Assembly (NCBI RefSeq): GCF_005250615.1
Contig: NZ_SULM01000008.1
Location: 292,985 to 356,984 of the forward strand
Direction of reading: 5' to 3'
DNA length: 64,000 nucleotides
Origin: Pseudomonas rhizoryzae
Lineage (GTDB): Bacteria; Pseudomonadota; Gammaproteobacteria; Pseudomonadales; Pseudomonadaceae
The notes under the pieces: generated by a model
The model's input: the letters and a program-made list of their open reading frames with translations, nothing else
The model's database searches: none
What the model was told of the DNA's origin: nothing
In this document: positions 56,658 through 64,000 of the stretch, one piece after another
How positions within the stretch are numbered: the stretch's first letter is position 1
Layout of the letters: each line of letters opens with the position of its first letter
Made by a program: the position numbers and the translations under genes

Positions 56658-57299
56658 ATGTCCGCCCAGCCACCCTCTTCTTCCGCACCCGCGCCAGGCA
56701 CTCATCTGGTGATTTGCGAGCACTGCGACTCGGTGCATCGCCTCGAACCGCTGGCGGTGGGTGAGCGGGCGCATTGCCTGCGCTGCGGCGCCTTGCTCTA
56801 TCGCGCCAGTCGGCTCGATATTCAGGGCTTGCTGGCGCTGGCCATCGCCGCGGCGGTGCTGTTCGTCATCGCCAATGTCGGCCCGATCCTGCAATTGAGC
56901 TTTCGTGGCCTGCACAGCGAGGCGACCCTGCTCGAATCCGTGGTGGCCATGAGCAGCGGTTTCGCCGGCCCCATGGCGCTGGTGGTGGCCATGACCCTGT
57001 TCGTGGTGCCGTTACTGCAGATCGTCTTGCTGCTCTGGGTACTCGGCTTCGCCCAGGCCGGCTTGCGCGCCCCCGGCTTCGCCACCGCCATGGTCACCCT
57101 GCATTACCTACGCCCCTGGAGCATGATCGAGGTGTTCGTGCTCGGCGCCCTGGTGGCGGTGATCAAGCTGGCCGGACTGCTGCACGTGGTGGTGGGCCTG
57201 GGCCTGTTCGGCATGGTGGGGCTGATGGTGGTCCTGTTGATCATCGCCAAGCGCGACCTGCATCCGCTGTGGGACGCCGTCGGGGAGCGTGAGCCGTGA
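56658..57299 (+). CDS. pqiA: PqiA-like inner-membrane protein, N-terminal half homologue
   Basis: A 213-residue protein with a zinc-ribbon (CEHCDSVHRLEPLAVG, then CLRCGALLY) and four membrane segments (LLALAIAAAVLFVIANVGPI onward). PqiA in E. coli is about 417 residues with two such modules; here the modules are separate genes, this being the first. PqiABC is an inter-membrane lipid transport system. The start is uncertain: ATG at 56658 or at 56619, neither with a strong ribosome site. It overlaps the second pqiA-like gene by four bases. Confidence 0.87.
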   Translation: MSAQPPSSSAPAPGTHLVICEHCDSVHRLEPLAVGERAHCLRCGALLYRASRLDIQGLLALAIAAAVLFVIANVGPILQLSFRGLHSEATLLESVVAMSSGFAGPMALVVAMTLFVVPLLQIVLLLWVLGFAQAGLRAPGFATAMVTLHYLRPWSMIEVFVLGALVAVIKLAGLLHVVVGLGLFGMVGLMVVLLIIAKRDLHPLWDAVGEREP

Positions 57300-57937
57300 G
57301 CGCGCCCCAGCTGCCGCCGCGGGCGGCCGAGCTCGGCCTCTGCCTGTGCCACGTCTGCGGCAACGTCTGCGCGGCGCCGCAGCATCGCAAGGCCGGCTGC
57401 CCGCGCTGCGGTTCGGCCCTGCATCCGCGCAAGCCGAACGCCTATGCCAAGACCTGGGCCTACCTGCTCGCTGCGCTGATCCTCTATATCCCGGCCAATA
57501 CCCTGCCGGTGATGTTCACCGGTACCCTGGGGCGCGGCACGGAGAGCACCATTCTCCAAGGAGTGATCGAATTCTGGGAGAACGGCTCCTGGGGCGTCGC
57601 CCTGGTCATCTTCATCGCCAGCGTGGCGGTGCCATCCATCAAGTTCCTGGTGCTCGGCACCCTGCTGGTGACCTGCCAGCGGCGCAGCGACTGGGCGATG
57701 GCCCAGCGTGCCCGGCTCTATCGCTTCGTCGAGCTGATCGGCTACTGGTCGATGCTCGATGTGATCGTCGTGGCCCTGGTCTCGGCGCTGGTGCATTTCG
57801 GTGCCCTGAGTTCGGCAGCGCCGCGCCTGGGTATCGTGTTCTTTGGTTTCGTGGTGGTGCTGACGATGCTCGCCGCGATGAGTTTCGATCCCCGCTTGAT
57901 CTGGGATGCAGAGGTGAACGATGACGGACAGGCATGA
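57296..57937 (+). CDS. pqiA: PqiA-like inner-membrane protein, C-terminal half homologue
   Basis: A 213-residue protein with zinc-ribbon CHVCGNVCAAPQHRKAGCPR then CGSALHPRKPN and four membrane segments (YLLAALILYIPANTLPVMFT onward). The ANTLPVM and IEFWENGSWGVALVIFIASV stretches are typical of PqiA. GTG start at 57296 overlaps the preceding stop. It overlaps pqiB by 17 bases, so the products are made together. Confidence 0.9.
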   Translation: MSAPQLPPRAAELGLCLCHVCGNVCAAPQHRKAGCPRCGSALHPRKPNAYAKTWAYLLAALILYIPANTLPVMFTGTLGRGTESTILQGVIEFWENGSWGVALVIFIASVAVPSIKFLVLGTLLVTCQRRSDWAMAQRARLYRFVELIGYWSMLDVIVVALVSALVHFGALSSAAPRLGIVFFGFVVVLTMLAAMSFDPRLIWDAEVNDDGQA

Positions 57938-59567
57938 ACCCGACGCCCTGGCGCCTACCCCCGAGGTACGCCGCAGTCGCTGGAGCGTCTCGCTGATCTG
58001 GCTGGTGCCCATCGTGGCGGCCCTGATCGGGTTGTCCATGGTCGTCCACAGCTGGGCGTCGCGCGGGCCGACCATCACGGTGACCTTTCTCACCGCCGAG
58101 GGCCTGGAAGCCGGCAAGACCCAGGTCAAGTACAAGAACGTGGTGATCGGCACCGTCACCGACATCCAGCTGGCGCCGGATCGCGACCGGGTGATCACCA
58201 CCATCGCCCTGGAGAAATCCGCCGAAGGCTTCGCCACCCAGGGTGCCCGCTACTGGGTGGTGCGGCCACGCTTCGGCGTGAGCGGCGTCTCGGGCGTCGA
58301 TACCCTGCTGTCGGGCCCCTTCATTGGCGCCGACATCGGCGACTCCACCGAGAAGCACTACGACTTCCGCGGCCTGGAGCAGCCACCGGCGCTGATCCAT
58401 GGCGCCTCGGGCAAGCGCTTCCTGCTCACCGCCGATGATCTCGGCTCCCTGGACGTGGGCTCGCCGATCTACTACCGGCGCATCCAGGTCGGGCGGGTAG
58501 TGTCCTATCACCTCAACCGCGAAGGCACGGGCGTTGACGCCCAGGTGTTCATCGATTCCCCCTACGACCGCTTCGTCACCACCAATAGCCGCTTCTGGAA
58601 CGCCAGCGGCGTGGACGTGGCCCTCAGCGCCAGCGGACTCAAGCTCAATACCCAATCCCTGGCCACGGTGGTCGCCGGTGGCATAGCCTTCGTCACCCCG
58701 GACTGGCCCAAGGACCAGCAGGAAGCCGCGGAAGACACCCATTACACCCTGTTCGATGACCAGACCAGCGCCCTGGCGCCGCCGGATGGCGAACCGCACT
58801 ACATCCGCATGAGATTCCAGCAGTCCCTGCGTGGCCTCGCCACCGGCGCACCGGTGGAATTCCTTGGCATGAACATCGGTCGGGTGGTCTCCCTGACGCC
58901 GGACTACGACCAGAAGAAGGATGATTTCTCCCTGGTCGTCGGTGCGGTGATCTATCCGCAGCGCCTCGGCGAGGTCGGCAAGCGTATCGAGGCCCAGGAT
59001 CGCGATGGCAAGCTGTTCGCCGGCTGGGTGGAGCGCGGCCTGCGCGCCCAGGCCCGCACCGGAAATCTGCTCACCGGGCAGCTCTACATCTCCATCGACT
59101 TCATTCCCAATGCGCCCAAGGTGGCTTTCAATCCCAAGGCGCAGCCGCTGGTCATTCCCACCGTCACCGGCAGCTTCGACCGCTTGCAGGAGCAGATGGC
59201 GGGTATCGTCAACAAGATCGACAAGATCCCCTTCGACTCCATCGGCAAGAATCTCGATACCAGCCTGGCGCAGCTGAGCGGTACGCTCAAGCAGCTCAAC
59301 AGCGGGGTACTGCCGCAGATGACCACTACCCTCATGGGCGTGCAGCAACTCACCGGCAGCGCCAGCCAGACCCTTGGCGCCGATTCGCCCGTGCAGCAGA
59401 ACCTGAACCAGACGCTCGAGGAAATGCAACGCATGGCGCGCTCCCTGCGGGTGTTCGGCGACTACCTGAGCCGCCATCCGGATTCCCTGATCCGCGGTCT
59501 GGTGACCGATCCGCCGCCCAAGCTCGAGCCGGGCTCCCGCGATGCCGTCAAAGGAAAACTGCCATGA
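57921..59567 (+). CDS. pqiB: Intermembrane transport protein PqiB (MlaD domains)
   Basis: A 548-residue protein with one N-terminal membrane helix (VSLIWLVPIVAALIGLSMVV) and three MCE/MlaD repeats at about 45-135, 160-220 and 285-400 (repeat starts: ITVTFLTAEGLEAGKTQVKY; LGSLDVGSPIYYRRIQVGRV; FQQSLRGLATGAPVEFLGMN). A long C-terminal helix (about 430-520) would form the hollow tube spanning the periplasm. PqiB hexamers move lipids between the two membranes. ATG at 57921 lies inside the end of pqiA. Confidence 0.94.
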   Translation: MTDRHEPDALAPTPEVRRSRWSVSLIWLVPIVAALIGLSMVVHSWASRGPTITVTFLTAEGLEAGKTQVKYKNVVIGTVTDIQLAPDRDRVITTIALEKSAEGFATQGARYWVVRPRFGVSGVSGVDTLLSGPFIGADIGDSTEKHYDFRGLEQPPALIHGASGKRFLLTADDLGSLDVGSPIYYRRIQVGRVVSYHLNREGTGVDAQVFIDSPYDRFVTTNSRFWNASGVDVALSASGLKLNTQSLATVVAGGIAFVTPDWPKDQQEAAEDTHYTLFDDQTSALAPPDGEPHYIRMRFQQSLRGLATGAPVEFLGMNIGRVVSLTPDYDQKKDDFSLVVGAVIYPQRLGEVGKRIEAQDRDGKLFAGWVERGLRAQARTGNLLTGQLYISIDFIPNAPKVAFNPKAQPLVIPTVTGSFDRLQEQMAGIVNKIDKIPFDSIGKNLDTSLAQLSGTLKQLNSGVLPQMTTTLMGVQQLTGSASQTLGADSPVQQNLNQTLEEMQRMARSLRVFGDYLSRHPDSLIRGLVTDPPPKLEPGSRDAVKGKLP

Positions 59568-60166
59568 AGCGCCTGACCTGCCTGGCTCTGCCCCTGCTGC
59601 TGGCCGCCTGTGCGGCCAAGGCTCCGCTGACCTACCACACCCTCACCAGCAGCGCCGATCCTCAAGCCACGGGTGAACCGGCGCCGTTCCGCTTCGCCCT
59701 GCAGAGCGTTACCGTGCCACCGCAGGTGGATCAGCCGCAACTGGTGATCCGCCAAGGTAATGGCATCGCCCTGTTGGAGGACCAGCGTTGGATCGCGCCC
59801 CTGGCCGACGAGGTGCGCAGCGCCCTGTCCGCTGATCTGCAGGCGCGCCTGGGCACCCTGGACCTCGGCGATGCCCCGCGCGGTGGCGGCAGTCCGGTGC
59901 TGCGTATCAACCTCGATGTACGCCGCTTCGAGTCGGTGCCCGGCGGCTTCGCCCGCCTCGAAGGCCTCTGGACCCTGCGGCTGGCCACGCCGGCCGGTGA
60001 TCGGGTGCTGACCTGTGGTAGCCGCTTGCAAGCGCCTGCCGGCCCCTCCTACCAGTCCCTAGTGGATGCCCATCGGGCGGCCCTGCGCCAGCTGGCGGCG
60101 CGCATCGAACCGGTGGCGCGGCGCTTCGTCGCCGCCGACGGCGAGGCCGACTGTCCCGCGTCGTAA
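59564..60166 (+). CDS. pqiC: PqiC lipoprotein (ABC-type transport auxiliary, DUF330)
   Basis: A 200-residue outer-membrane lipoprotein. The lipobox is LLLAACAA with the lipidated Cys at residue 16. The mature part has the DUF330 start [15 protein letters not shown], then [20 protein letters not shown] and [20 protein letters not shown]. It is thought to dock the PqiB tube at the outer membrane. ATGA overlap with pqiB. Last gene of the operon; tkt begins 119 bases later. Confidence 0.93.
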   Translation: MKRLTCLALPLLLAACAAKAPLTYHTLTSSADPQATGEPAPFRFALQSVTVPPQVDQPQLVIRQGNGIALLEDQRWIAPLADEVRSALSADLQARLGTLDLGDAPRGGGSPVLRINLDVRRFESVPGGFARLEGLWTLRLATPAGDRVLTCGSRLQAPAGPSYQSLVDAHRAALRQLAARIEPVARRFVAADGEADCPAS

Positions 60167-60285
60167 CGGCGCGTAACGGAATGCCTGGTGATTCGGCGCG
60201 CGACGGACCGCGCCGATTGCTGGAAGTGCCCTGGCTGGGCCAGAATGACGGCCCCTTCGCTCTGCCTCTGCCAGGAGACACCGCA

Positions 60286-62283
60286 ATGCCCAGCCGTCGT
60301 GATCGAGCCAACGCCATCCGCGCCCTCAGCATGGATGCCGTGCAAAAAGCCAACAGTGGCCACCCCGGCGCGCCCATGGGCATGGCCGATATCGCCGAGG
60401 TGCTCTGGCACGATCAACTCAAGCACAACCCGGCCAACCCCCAGTGGGCCGATCGCGACCGCTTCGTGCTGTCCAACGGCCACGGCTCCATGCTCATCTA
60501 TTCGCTGCTGCACCTGTCCGGCTACGACCTGTCCATCGATGATCTGAAGAACTTCCGCCAGCTGCACAGCAAGACCCCGGGCCATCCCGAGTACGGCTAC
60601 GCCCCGGGTATCGAGACCACCACCGGTCCGCTAGGCCAGGGTATCGCCAACGCCGTGGGCTTCGCCCTGGCGGAAAAGGTCATGGCCGCCCAGTTCAACC
60701 GCCCCGGCCACAGCGTCGTCGATCACCACACCTACGCCTTCCTGGGCGACGGCTGCATGATGGAAGGCGTCTCCCACGAGGCCTGCTCCCTGGCCGGTAC
60801 CCTGGGCCTGTCCAAGCTGATCGCCTTCTACGACGACAACGGCATCTCCATCGATGGCGAGGTCGAAGGCTGGTTCACCGACGACACCCCCAAGCGCTTC
60901 GAGAGCTACGGTTGGCAGGTGATCCGCAACGTCGATGGCCATGATGCCGACGAGATCAAGACCGCCCTGGACACCGCGCGCAAGAGCGACAAGCCCACCC
61001 TGATCTGCTGCAAGACCGTGATCGGCTACGGCGCGCCGCACAAGCAGGGCAAGGAAGAGTGCCACGGCGCTCCGCTGGGCAACGACGAGATCCAGGCCGC
61101 GCGCGAACTGCTCGGCTGGTCCCATGCGCCCTTCGAGATCCCGGCCGATATCTACGCCGAATGGAGCGCCAAAGAGCGCGGCGCCGCGGCCGAAGCCGAG
61201 TGGAACAAGCGCTTCGCCGCCTACGCCGCCGCTCATCCCGAGCTGGCCGCCGAGTTCAAGCGCCGCATGGCCGGTGACCTGCCCGCCGATTTCACCGAGC
61301 GCGCTGCTGCCTTCATCCAGGAAGTCGCCGCCAAGGGCGAGACCATCGCCAGCCGCAAGGCCAGCCAGAACGCCCTGCAGTTCTTCGGTCCGCTGCTGCC
61401 CGAGCTGCTCGGCGGCTCCGCCGACCTGGCCGGTTCCAACCTGACCCTGTGGAAAGGCGCCAAGGGCGTCACCGCCGAAGACGCCAGCGGCAACTACGTC
61501 CACTACGGCGTGCGCGAATTCGGCATGAGCGCCATCATGAACGGCGTCGCCCTGCACGGCGGCCTGGTGCCCTACGGCGCCACCTTCCTGATGTTCATGG
61601 AATACGCCCGCAACGCGGTGCGCATGTCCGCCCTGATGAAGCAGCGGGTGCTCTACGTCTTCACCCACGACTCCATCGGCCTCGGCGAAGACGGCCCCAC
61701 CCACCAGCCGGTAGAGCAACTGGCTTCGCTGCGCTACACCCCCAACCTGGACACCTGGCGCCCGGCCGATGCGGTGGAATCCGCCATCGCCTGGACCGCT
61801 GCCCTGGAACGCCGCGACGGCCCCAGCGCGCTGATCTTCTCCCGCCAGAACCTGGCCCACAGCGTGCGCGACGAAGCCACCCTGGGCAACGCCGCTCGCG
61901 GCGGCTACGTGCTCAAGGACTGCGTCGGCGAGCCCGAGCTGATCTTCATCGCCACCGGCTCCGAAGTCGGCCTGGCGGTGCAGGCCTACGAACGCCTGAC
62001 CGCCGAAGGCCGCAACGTGCGCGTGGTCTCCATGCCCAGCACCAGCGTCTTCGACCGCCAGAGCCCCGAATACCGCCAGCAGGTCCTGCCGGTGGAAGTC
62101 GGCGCCCGCATCGCCATCGAGGCCGGCATCGCCGACTTCTGGTACAAGTACGTCGGCCTCGACGGTCGTATCATCGGCATGCACACCTACGGCGAATCCG
62201 CCCCGGCCCCGGCGCTGTTCGAACACTTCGGCTTCACCCTGGATAACGTCCTGGCGGTGGCTGGGGAGTTGCTGGAAGACTGA
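60286..62283 (+). CDS. tkt: Transketolase
   Basis: A 665-residue thiamine-diphosphate enzyme of the pentose phosphate pathway. It starts [20 protein letters not shown] with [20 protein letters not shown], has the ThDP motif [20 protein letters not shown] and [19 protein letters not shown], and in the pyrimidine domain [19 protein letters not shown]. Length fits the family. RBS AGGAG lies nine bases before the ATG; the frame is open upstream but without support. A terminator follows. Confidence 0.97.
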   Translation: MPSRRDRANAIRALSMDAVQKANSGHPGAPMGMADIAEVLWHDQLKHNPANPQWADRDRFVLSNGHGSMLIYSLLHLSGYDLSIDDLKNFRQLHSKTPGHPEYGYAPGIETTTGPLGQGIANAVGFALAEKVMAAQFNRPGHSVVDHHTYAFLGDGCMMEGVSHEACSLAGTLGLSKLIAFYDDNGISIDGEVEGWFTDDTPKRFESYGWQVIRNVDGHDADEIKTALDTARKSDKPTLICCKTVIGYGAPHKQGKEECHGAPLGNDEIQAARELLGWSHAPFEIPADIYAEWSAKERGAAAEAEWNKRFAAYAAAHPELAAEFKRRMAGDLPADFTERAAAFIQEVAAKGETIASRKASQNALQFFGPLLPELLGGSADLAGSNLTLWKGAKGVTAEDASGNYVHYGVREFGMSAIMNGVALHGGLVPYGATFLMFMEYARNAVRMSALMKQRVLYVFTHDSIGLGEDGPTHQPVEQLASLRYTPNLDTWRPADAVESAIAWTAALERRDGPSALIFSRQNLAHSVRDEATLGNAARGGYVLKDCVGEPELIFIATGSEVGLAVQAYERLTAEGRNVRVVSMPSTSVFDRQSPEYRQQVLPVEVGARIAIEAGIADFWYKYVGLDGRIIGMHTYGESAPAPALFEHFGFTLDNVLAVAGELLED

Positions 62284-62301
62284 GGTCGCGGGTTGTAGTG
62301 C

Positions 62302-62332
62302 AAAAAAGCCACGCGAATGCGTGGCTTTTTTA
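62302..62332 (+). terminator. Terminator of tkt
   Basis: AAAAAAGCCACGC-GAAT-GCGTGGCTTTTTTA hairpin, 18 bases past the tkt stop. It marks the boundary between GC-rich core genes and the AT-rich cassette. Confidence 0.9.
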
Positions 62333-62428
62333 TAGATGCTATATCGAAAATTTCGGATGGCGGAGAGCTATACTTCGACGCTTGGGCCTGCGAACAGCCT
62401 TAGAAGTATCACAGTTTTTCTAGCTTTT

Positions 62429-62737
62429 TTATTCTGATTCTTTTGGAAGGCTAATATTTTGAGCCTCGTTGATCCTTTTTATAGCCTTCGCAAGTGAGCG
62501 GGCCTTCCCAATATACAACGGGCTTTCCCAGTCAAAATCCTTTATGACTCGTATGTCGAAGCAGCCATCAGGATTAAATGATGGATACCAGCCGACATCC
62601 AGCAAGAAATCGTTTTCATAAGCTACTTGTAGCATGTCCTCTTTCAGGGCAAATAGGTCTTGCTTAAAGTCAGCCAGCTCTTCCAGTGGGCTGAAGTCAT
62701 CGAATTCGACTTTTCCTTGAATAAAGTTTAATGTCAT
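62429..62737 (-). CDS. Putative immunity protein of the displaced toxin (unknown family)
   Basis: A 102-residue acidic soluble protein: FSPLEELADFKQDLFALKED then MLQVAYENDFLLDVGWYPSF and CFDIRVIKDFDWESPLYIGK. There is no signal peptide. The low GC content, acidic character and last position in a chain of overlapping genes behind an Rhs toxin suggest an immunity protein. Its ATG overlaps the preceding stop in ATGA (62734-62737). I do not recognise a named immunity family. Confidence 0.65.
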   Translation of the reverse strand: MTLNFIQGKVEFDDFSPLEELADFKQDLFALKEDMLQVAYENDFLLDVGWYPSFNPDGCFDIRVIKDFDWESPLYIGKARSLAKAIKRINEAQNISLPKESE

Positions 62738-63021
62738 TTTCGGGTCAGCTTCTTGAATTCTGGTTCTGAGATTGTGTGTCCGTGTATGGTGTTTGCGCTC
62801 AGTTCAATGCGAATCCAACGGCTTGGCTTTCCTTCACTGGCACCTACTATGTGGTCGAACTCTTTAACCTTCCATGGCTTGCCGTTAGTGACAGGTGTCC
62901 CTGTTCTGTAGGTTTCGCGCTCGATTTCTTCGATTTTTATTCCCGGCTTAGACTTCGCTGGGCCGGTATTTGTTGATTTCACAATCTCAGGCCAATCCTT
63001 TTGGCTAAAGAAAGGACTCAA
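62734..63021 (-). CDS. Displaced Rhs-type toxin C-terminal fragment (no Rhs core)
   Basis: A 95-residue frame from a TTG at 63021. The second half has a conserved look: TGTPVTNGKPWKVKEFDHIV, then GKPSRWIRIELSANTIHGHT, with Arg and two His that could be catalytic in a nuclease-like toxin. No Rhs repeats or PxxxxDPxGL junction precede it, so it seems to be a toxin tip left after recombination at the Rhs gene. The TTG overlaps the stop of the first immunity gene. It may be expressed through coupling or be a silent remnant. Family not recognised. Confidence 0.55.
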   Translation of the reverse strand: MSPFFSQKDWPEIVKSTNTGPAKSKPGIKIEEIERETYRTGTPVTNGKPWKVKEFDHIVGASEGKPSRWIRIELSANTIHGHTISEPEFKKLTRK

Positions 63022-63398
63022 TTTTTCTGTGGGTCGCTAATTTCAACATGGGTGACGTAGTCGTGATCATTCATGAATGCAATATTGTTTTCATCTAATA
63101 TCCAAAATATATATCCAGTAGTATTTTGTAGTAATAGCTCTAAGTCGTCGCAATTTTTAAAAATCCAGCCCTTATATTTTTTTTCGAAAATTACGAGGGT
63201 GGGATTTTTGAAGTTGCAGTATTCATTAATTTTTTTCCAAAAATTAGAGTTTTTAAATGTGTGAGCATTCCTTGGGCCCTTCCCGTTCGCTATTTCGGTA
63301 AGTAGATTCTGAGTTTTTTTGTCAACCTCTACCTTCGTGCTATCTATTTGTAATGATTCTATTTCTTCGTATATTTCTTGCTCTAAATGGTCCATCAT
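63018..63398 (-). CDS. Putative immunity protein of the Rhs toxin (unknown family)
   Basis: A 126-residue acidic, AT-rich protein starting [20 protein letters not shown], with a second half rich in aromatic residues ([20 protein letters not shown], then [20 protein letters not shown]). It is predicted to be cytoplasmic. The ATG overlaps the Rhs stop in ATGA (63395-63398), the usual arrangement of polymorphic toxins and their cognate immunity genes. No named family is recognised; assignment rests on position and composition. Confidence 0.68.
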   Translation of the reverse strand: MMDHLEQEIYEEIESLQIDSTKVEVDKKTQNLLTEIANGKGPRNAHTFKNSNFWKKINEYCNFKNPTLVIFEKKYKGWIFKNCDDLELLLQNTTGYIFWILDENNIAFMNDHDYVTHVEISDPQKN

Positions 63399-64000
63399 GG
63401 AACTCCAATTCTTGAGCGACTTATCGGTGCGCTAAGTATCAATATATGCCCTCGGCGCGCTCCTCCCTCGCCTCGTTTGCCTGGTGTCTGGTAGCCTACA
63501 TGAGGCGATTTAGGCCCGTTCGCAGATGGCACCAATGTAGGGTCGTCTATATTTACTTCTGCACCTTTGTTTCTTCCGCTTAATACTCGCCACTCTACGG
63601 GGTGGCTCTTGCCGTATTGATCTTTCGCCCACTTAGTCACTGTGAACTCTTCTTTACTCACTCCGGTAAGAATGAAGGCTTCATTCTTGGCGCTATTAAA
63701 CTGTGTATACGGCGTGCCCTTTGTGTTTCTTCTGTCGAGATCGACATCAGAATTGAACGTCCAGGGATCTGCTTTCTCACCACCCGGACACTGCCCCTTA
63801 ACATTCGCCAACCCCAGCGGATCCACCCAGCCGGTGGGGTTGGGCGCATACCGATAGCTGTTCAACCCACCCGCCAACCGGATGGGGTCAGGGGTGATGA
63901 AGCTCCCCGTCTCCGGATGATAGTAGCGGTGGCGGTTGTAGTGGAGGCCGGTTTCGGGGTCGTGGTATTGGCCCTGGAAGCGCAGGGGTTGGGCGATCTG
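63395..64000 (-). CDS. Rhs-family polymorphic toxin, C-terminal part (5' end outside window)
   Basis: 202 codons are visible; the frame enters from the right edge without a start. Residues 1-70 are the end of an Rhs core ([20 protein letters not shown], then [20 protein letters not shown]) with the junction WVDPLGLA. After it come about 130 residues of variable toxin domain ([40 protein letters not shown]) of lower GC. Rhs proteins wrap the toxin in a shell and release it after the core, usually through a type VI secretion system. The toxin tip resembles some predicted RNase tips, but I cannot name it with confidence. Confidence 0.85.
   Translation of the reverse strand, partial: QIAQPLRFQGQYHDPETGLHYNRHRYYHPETGSFITPDPIRLAGGLNSYRYAPNPTGWVDPLGLANVKGQCPGGEKADPWTFNSDVDLDRRNTKGTPYTQFNSAKNEAFILTGVSKEEFTVTKWAKDQYGKSHPVEWRVLSGRNKGAEVNIDDPTLVPSANGPKSPHVGYQTPGKRGEGGARRGHILILSAPISRSRIGVP

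Noticed and set aside
63395..63877. Stand-alone 160-residue protein starting at 63877
   Set aside because: The frame continues upstream to the window edge with clear Rhs core sequence, so this ATG is internal to a larger Rhs gene.

Overview
This window is a high-GC gammaproteobacterial chromosome segment that reads as Pseudomonas. The support is family content and gene order: sutA, glnK-amtB, yggX-mutY-asmA, a his cluster followed by periplasmic binding proteins, envC-ctpA-yibQ, rhodanese-grxC-secB, ntrBC, two DUF4124 genes, glnA, thiI, typA, and metK with an ArsR-methyltransferase regulator and tkt. A member of the P. oryzihabitans/psychrotolerans group is my guess only. Most of the window is core chromosome. 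The accessory pieces are a repeat island (about 36.5-37.46 kb), a small MITE-like element (25.86-26.02 kb) and an AT-rich Rhs toxin/immunity cassette at the right edge.

Layout. 1-6.7 kb: a MATE pump (cut by the window edge), a LysR regulator, a Cache-domain chemoreceptor with a sigma-28-type promoter, a small coiled-coil gene under a textbook LexA box, and a MerR regulator divergent from an MFS pump across a SoxR-box-like operator. 6.7-11.7 kb: yifB/comM, ubiK, glnK-amtB with NtrC and sigma-54 sites, yjbQ, sutA. 11.7-14.1 kb: small membrane or secreted proteins, a cupin and a His-rich duplicated protein. 14.1-18 kb: asmA-mutY-yggX and tRNA-Phe. 18-25.9 kb: an OFA-type MFS transporter, then hisB-hisH-DUF2164-hisA-(chorismate mutase-like)-hisF and three tandem paralogous binding proteins. 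25.9-32.5 kb: MITE, yibQ-ctpA-envC, an NAD(P)-binding protein where gpmI is usually found, rhodanese-grxC-secB, rarD. 32.7-36.2 kb: a YdeP-type molybdopterin oxidoreductase, trmL, and an unknown membrane protein. 36.4-43.2 kb: the nitrogen block, with a candidate NrsZ-like sRNA, ntrC, ntrB, two DUF4124 proteins and glnA. 43.2-62.3 kb: thiI, typA, an EstA-type autotransporter esterase, a PotD-like/GGDEF-EAL pair, two PAP2 phosphatases, metK, an ArsR-methyltransferase fusion, a pqiA-pqiA-pqiB-pqiC operon and tkt. 62.4-64 kb: the Rhs C-terminus with its immunity gene and a second displaced toxin/immunity pair.

How the parts work together. The main theme is nitrogen control. Four 16-base elements with the GG-N10-GC spacing of sigma-54 promoters lie upstream of glnK-amtB, glnA, ntrBC and a putative sRNA just beyond ntrC. 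NtrC-like dyads (TGCACC-N5-GGTGC type) lie upstream of glnK and glnA, and a weaker one upstream of ntrB. The window therefore appears to hold the NtrB/NtrC two-component system and several of its targets, including a regulatory RNA. The second theme is envelope biology: EnvC, CtpA, YibQ, AsmA, PqiABC, an autotransporter esterase and a likely polyamine-to-c-di-GMP signalling pair. All regulatory calls come from reading motifs by eye and are inference until tested.
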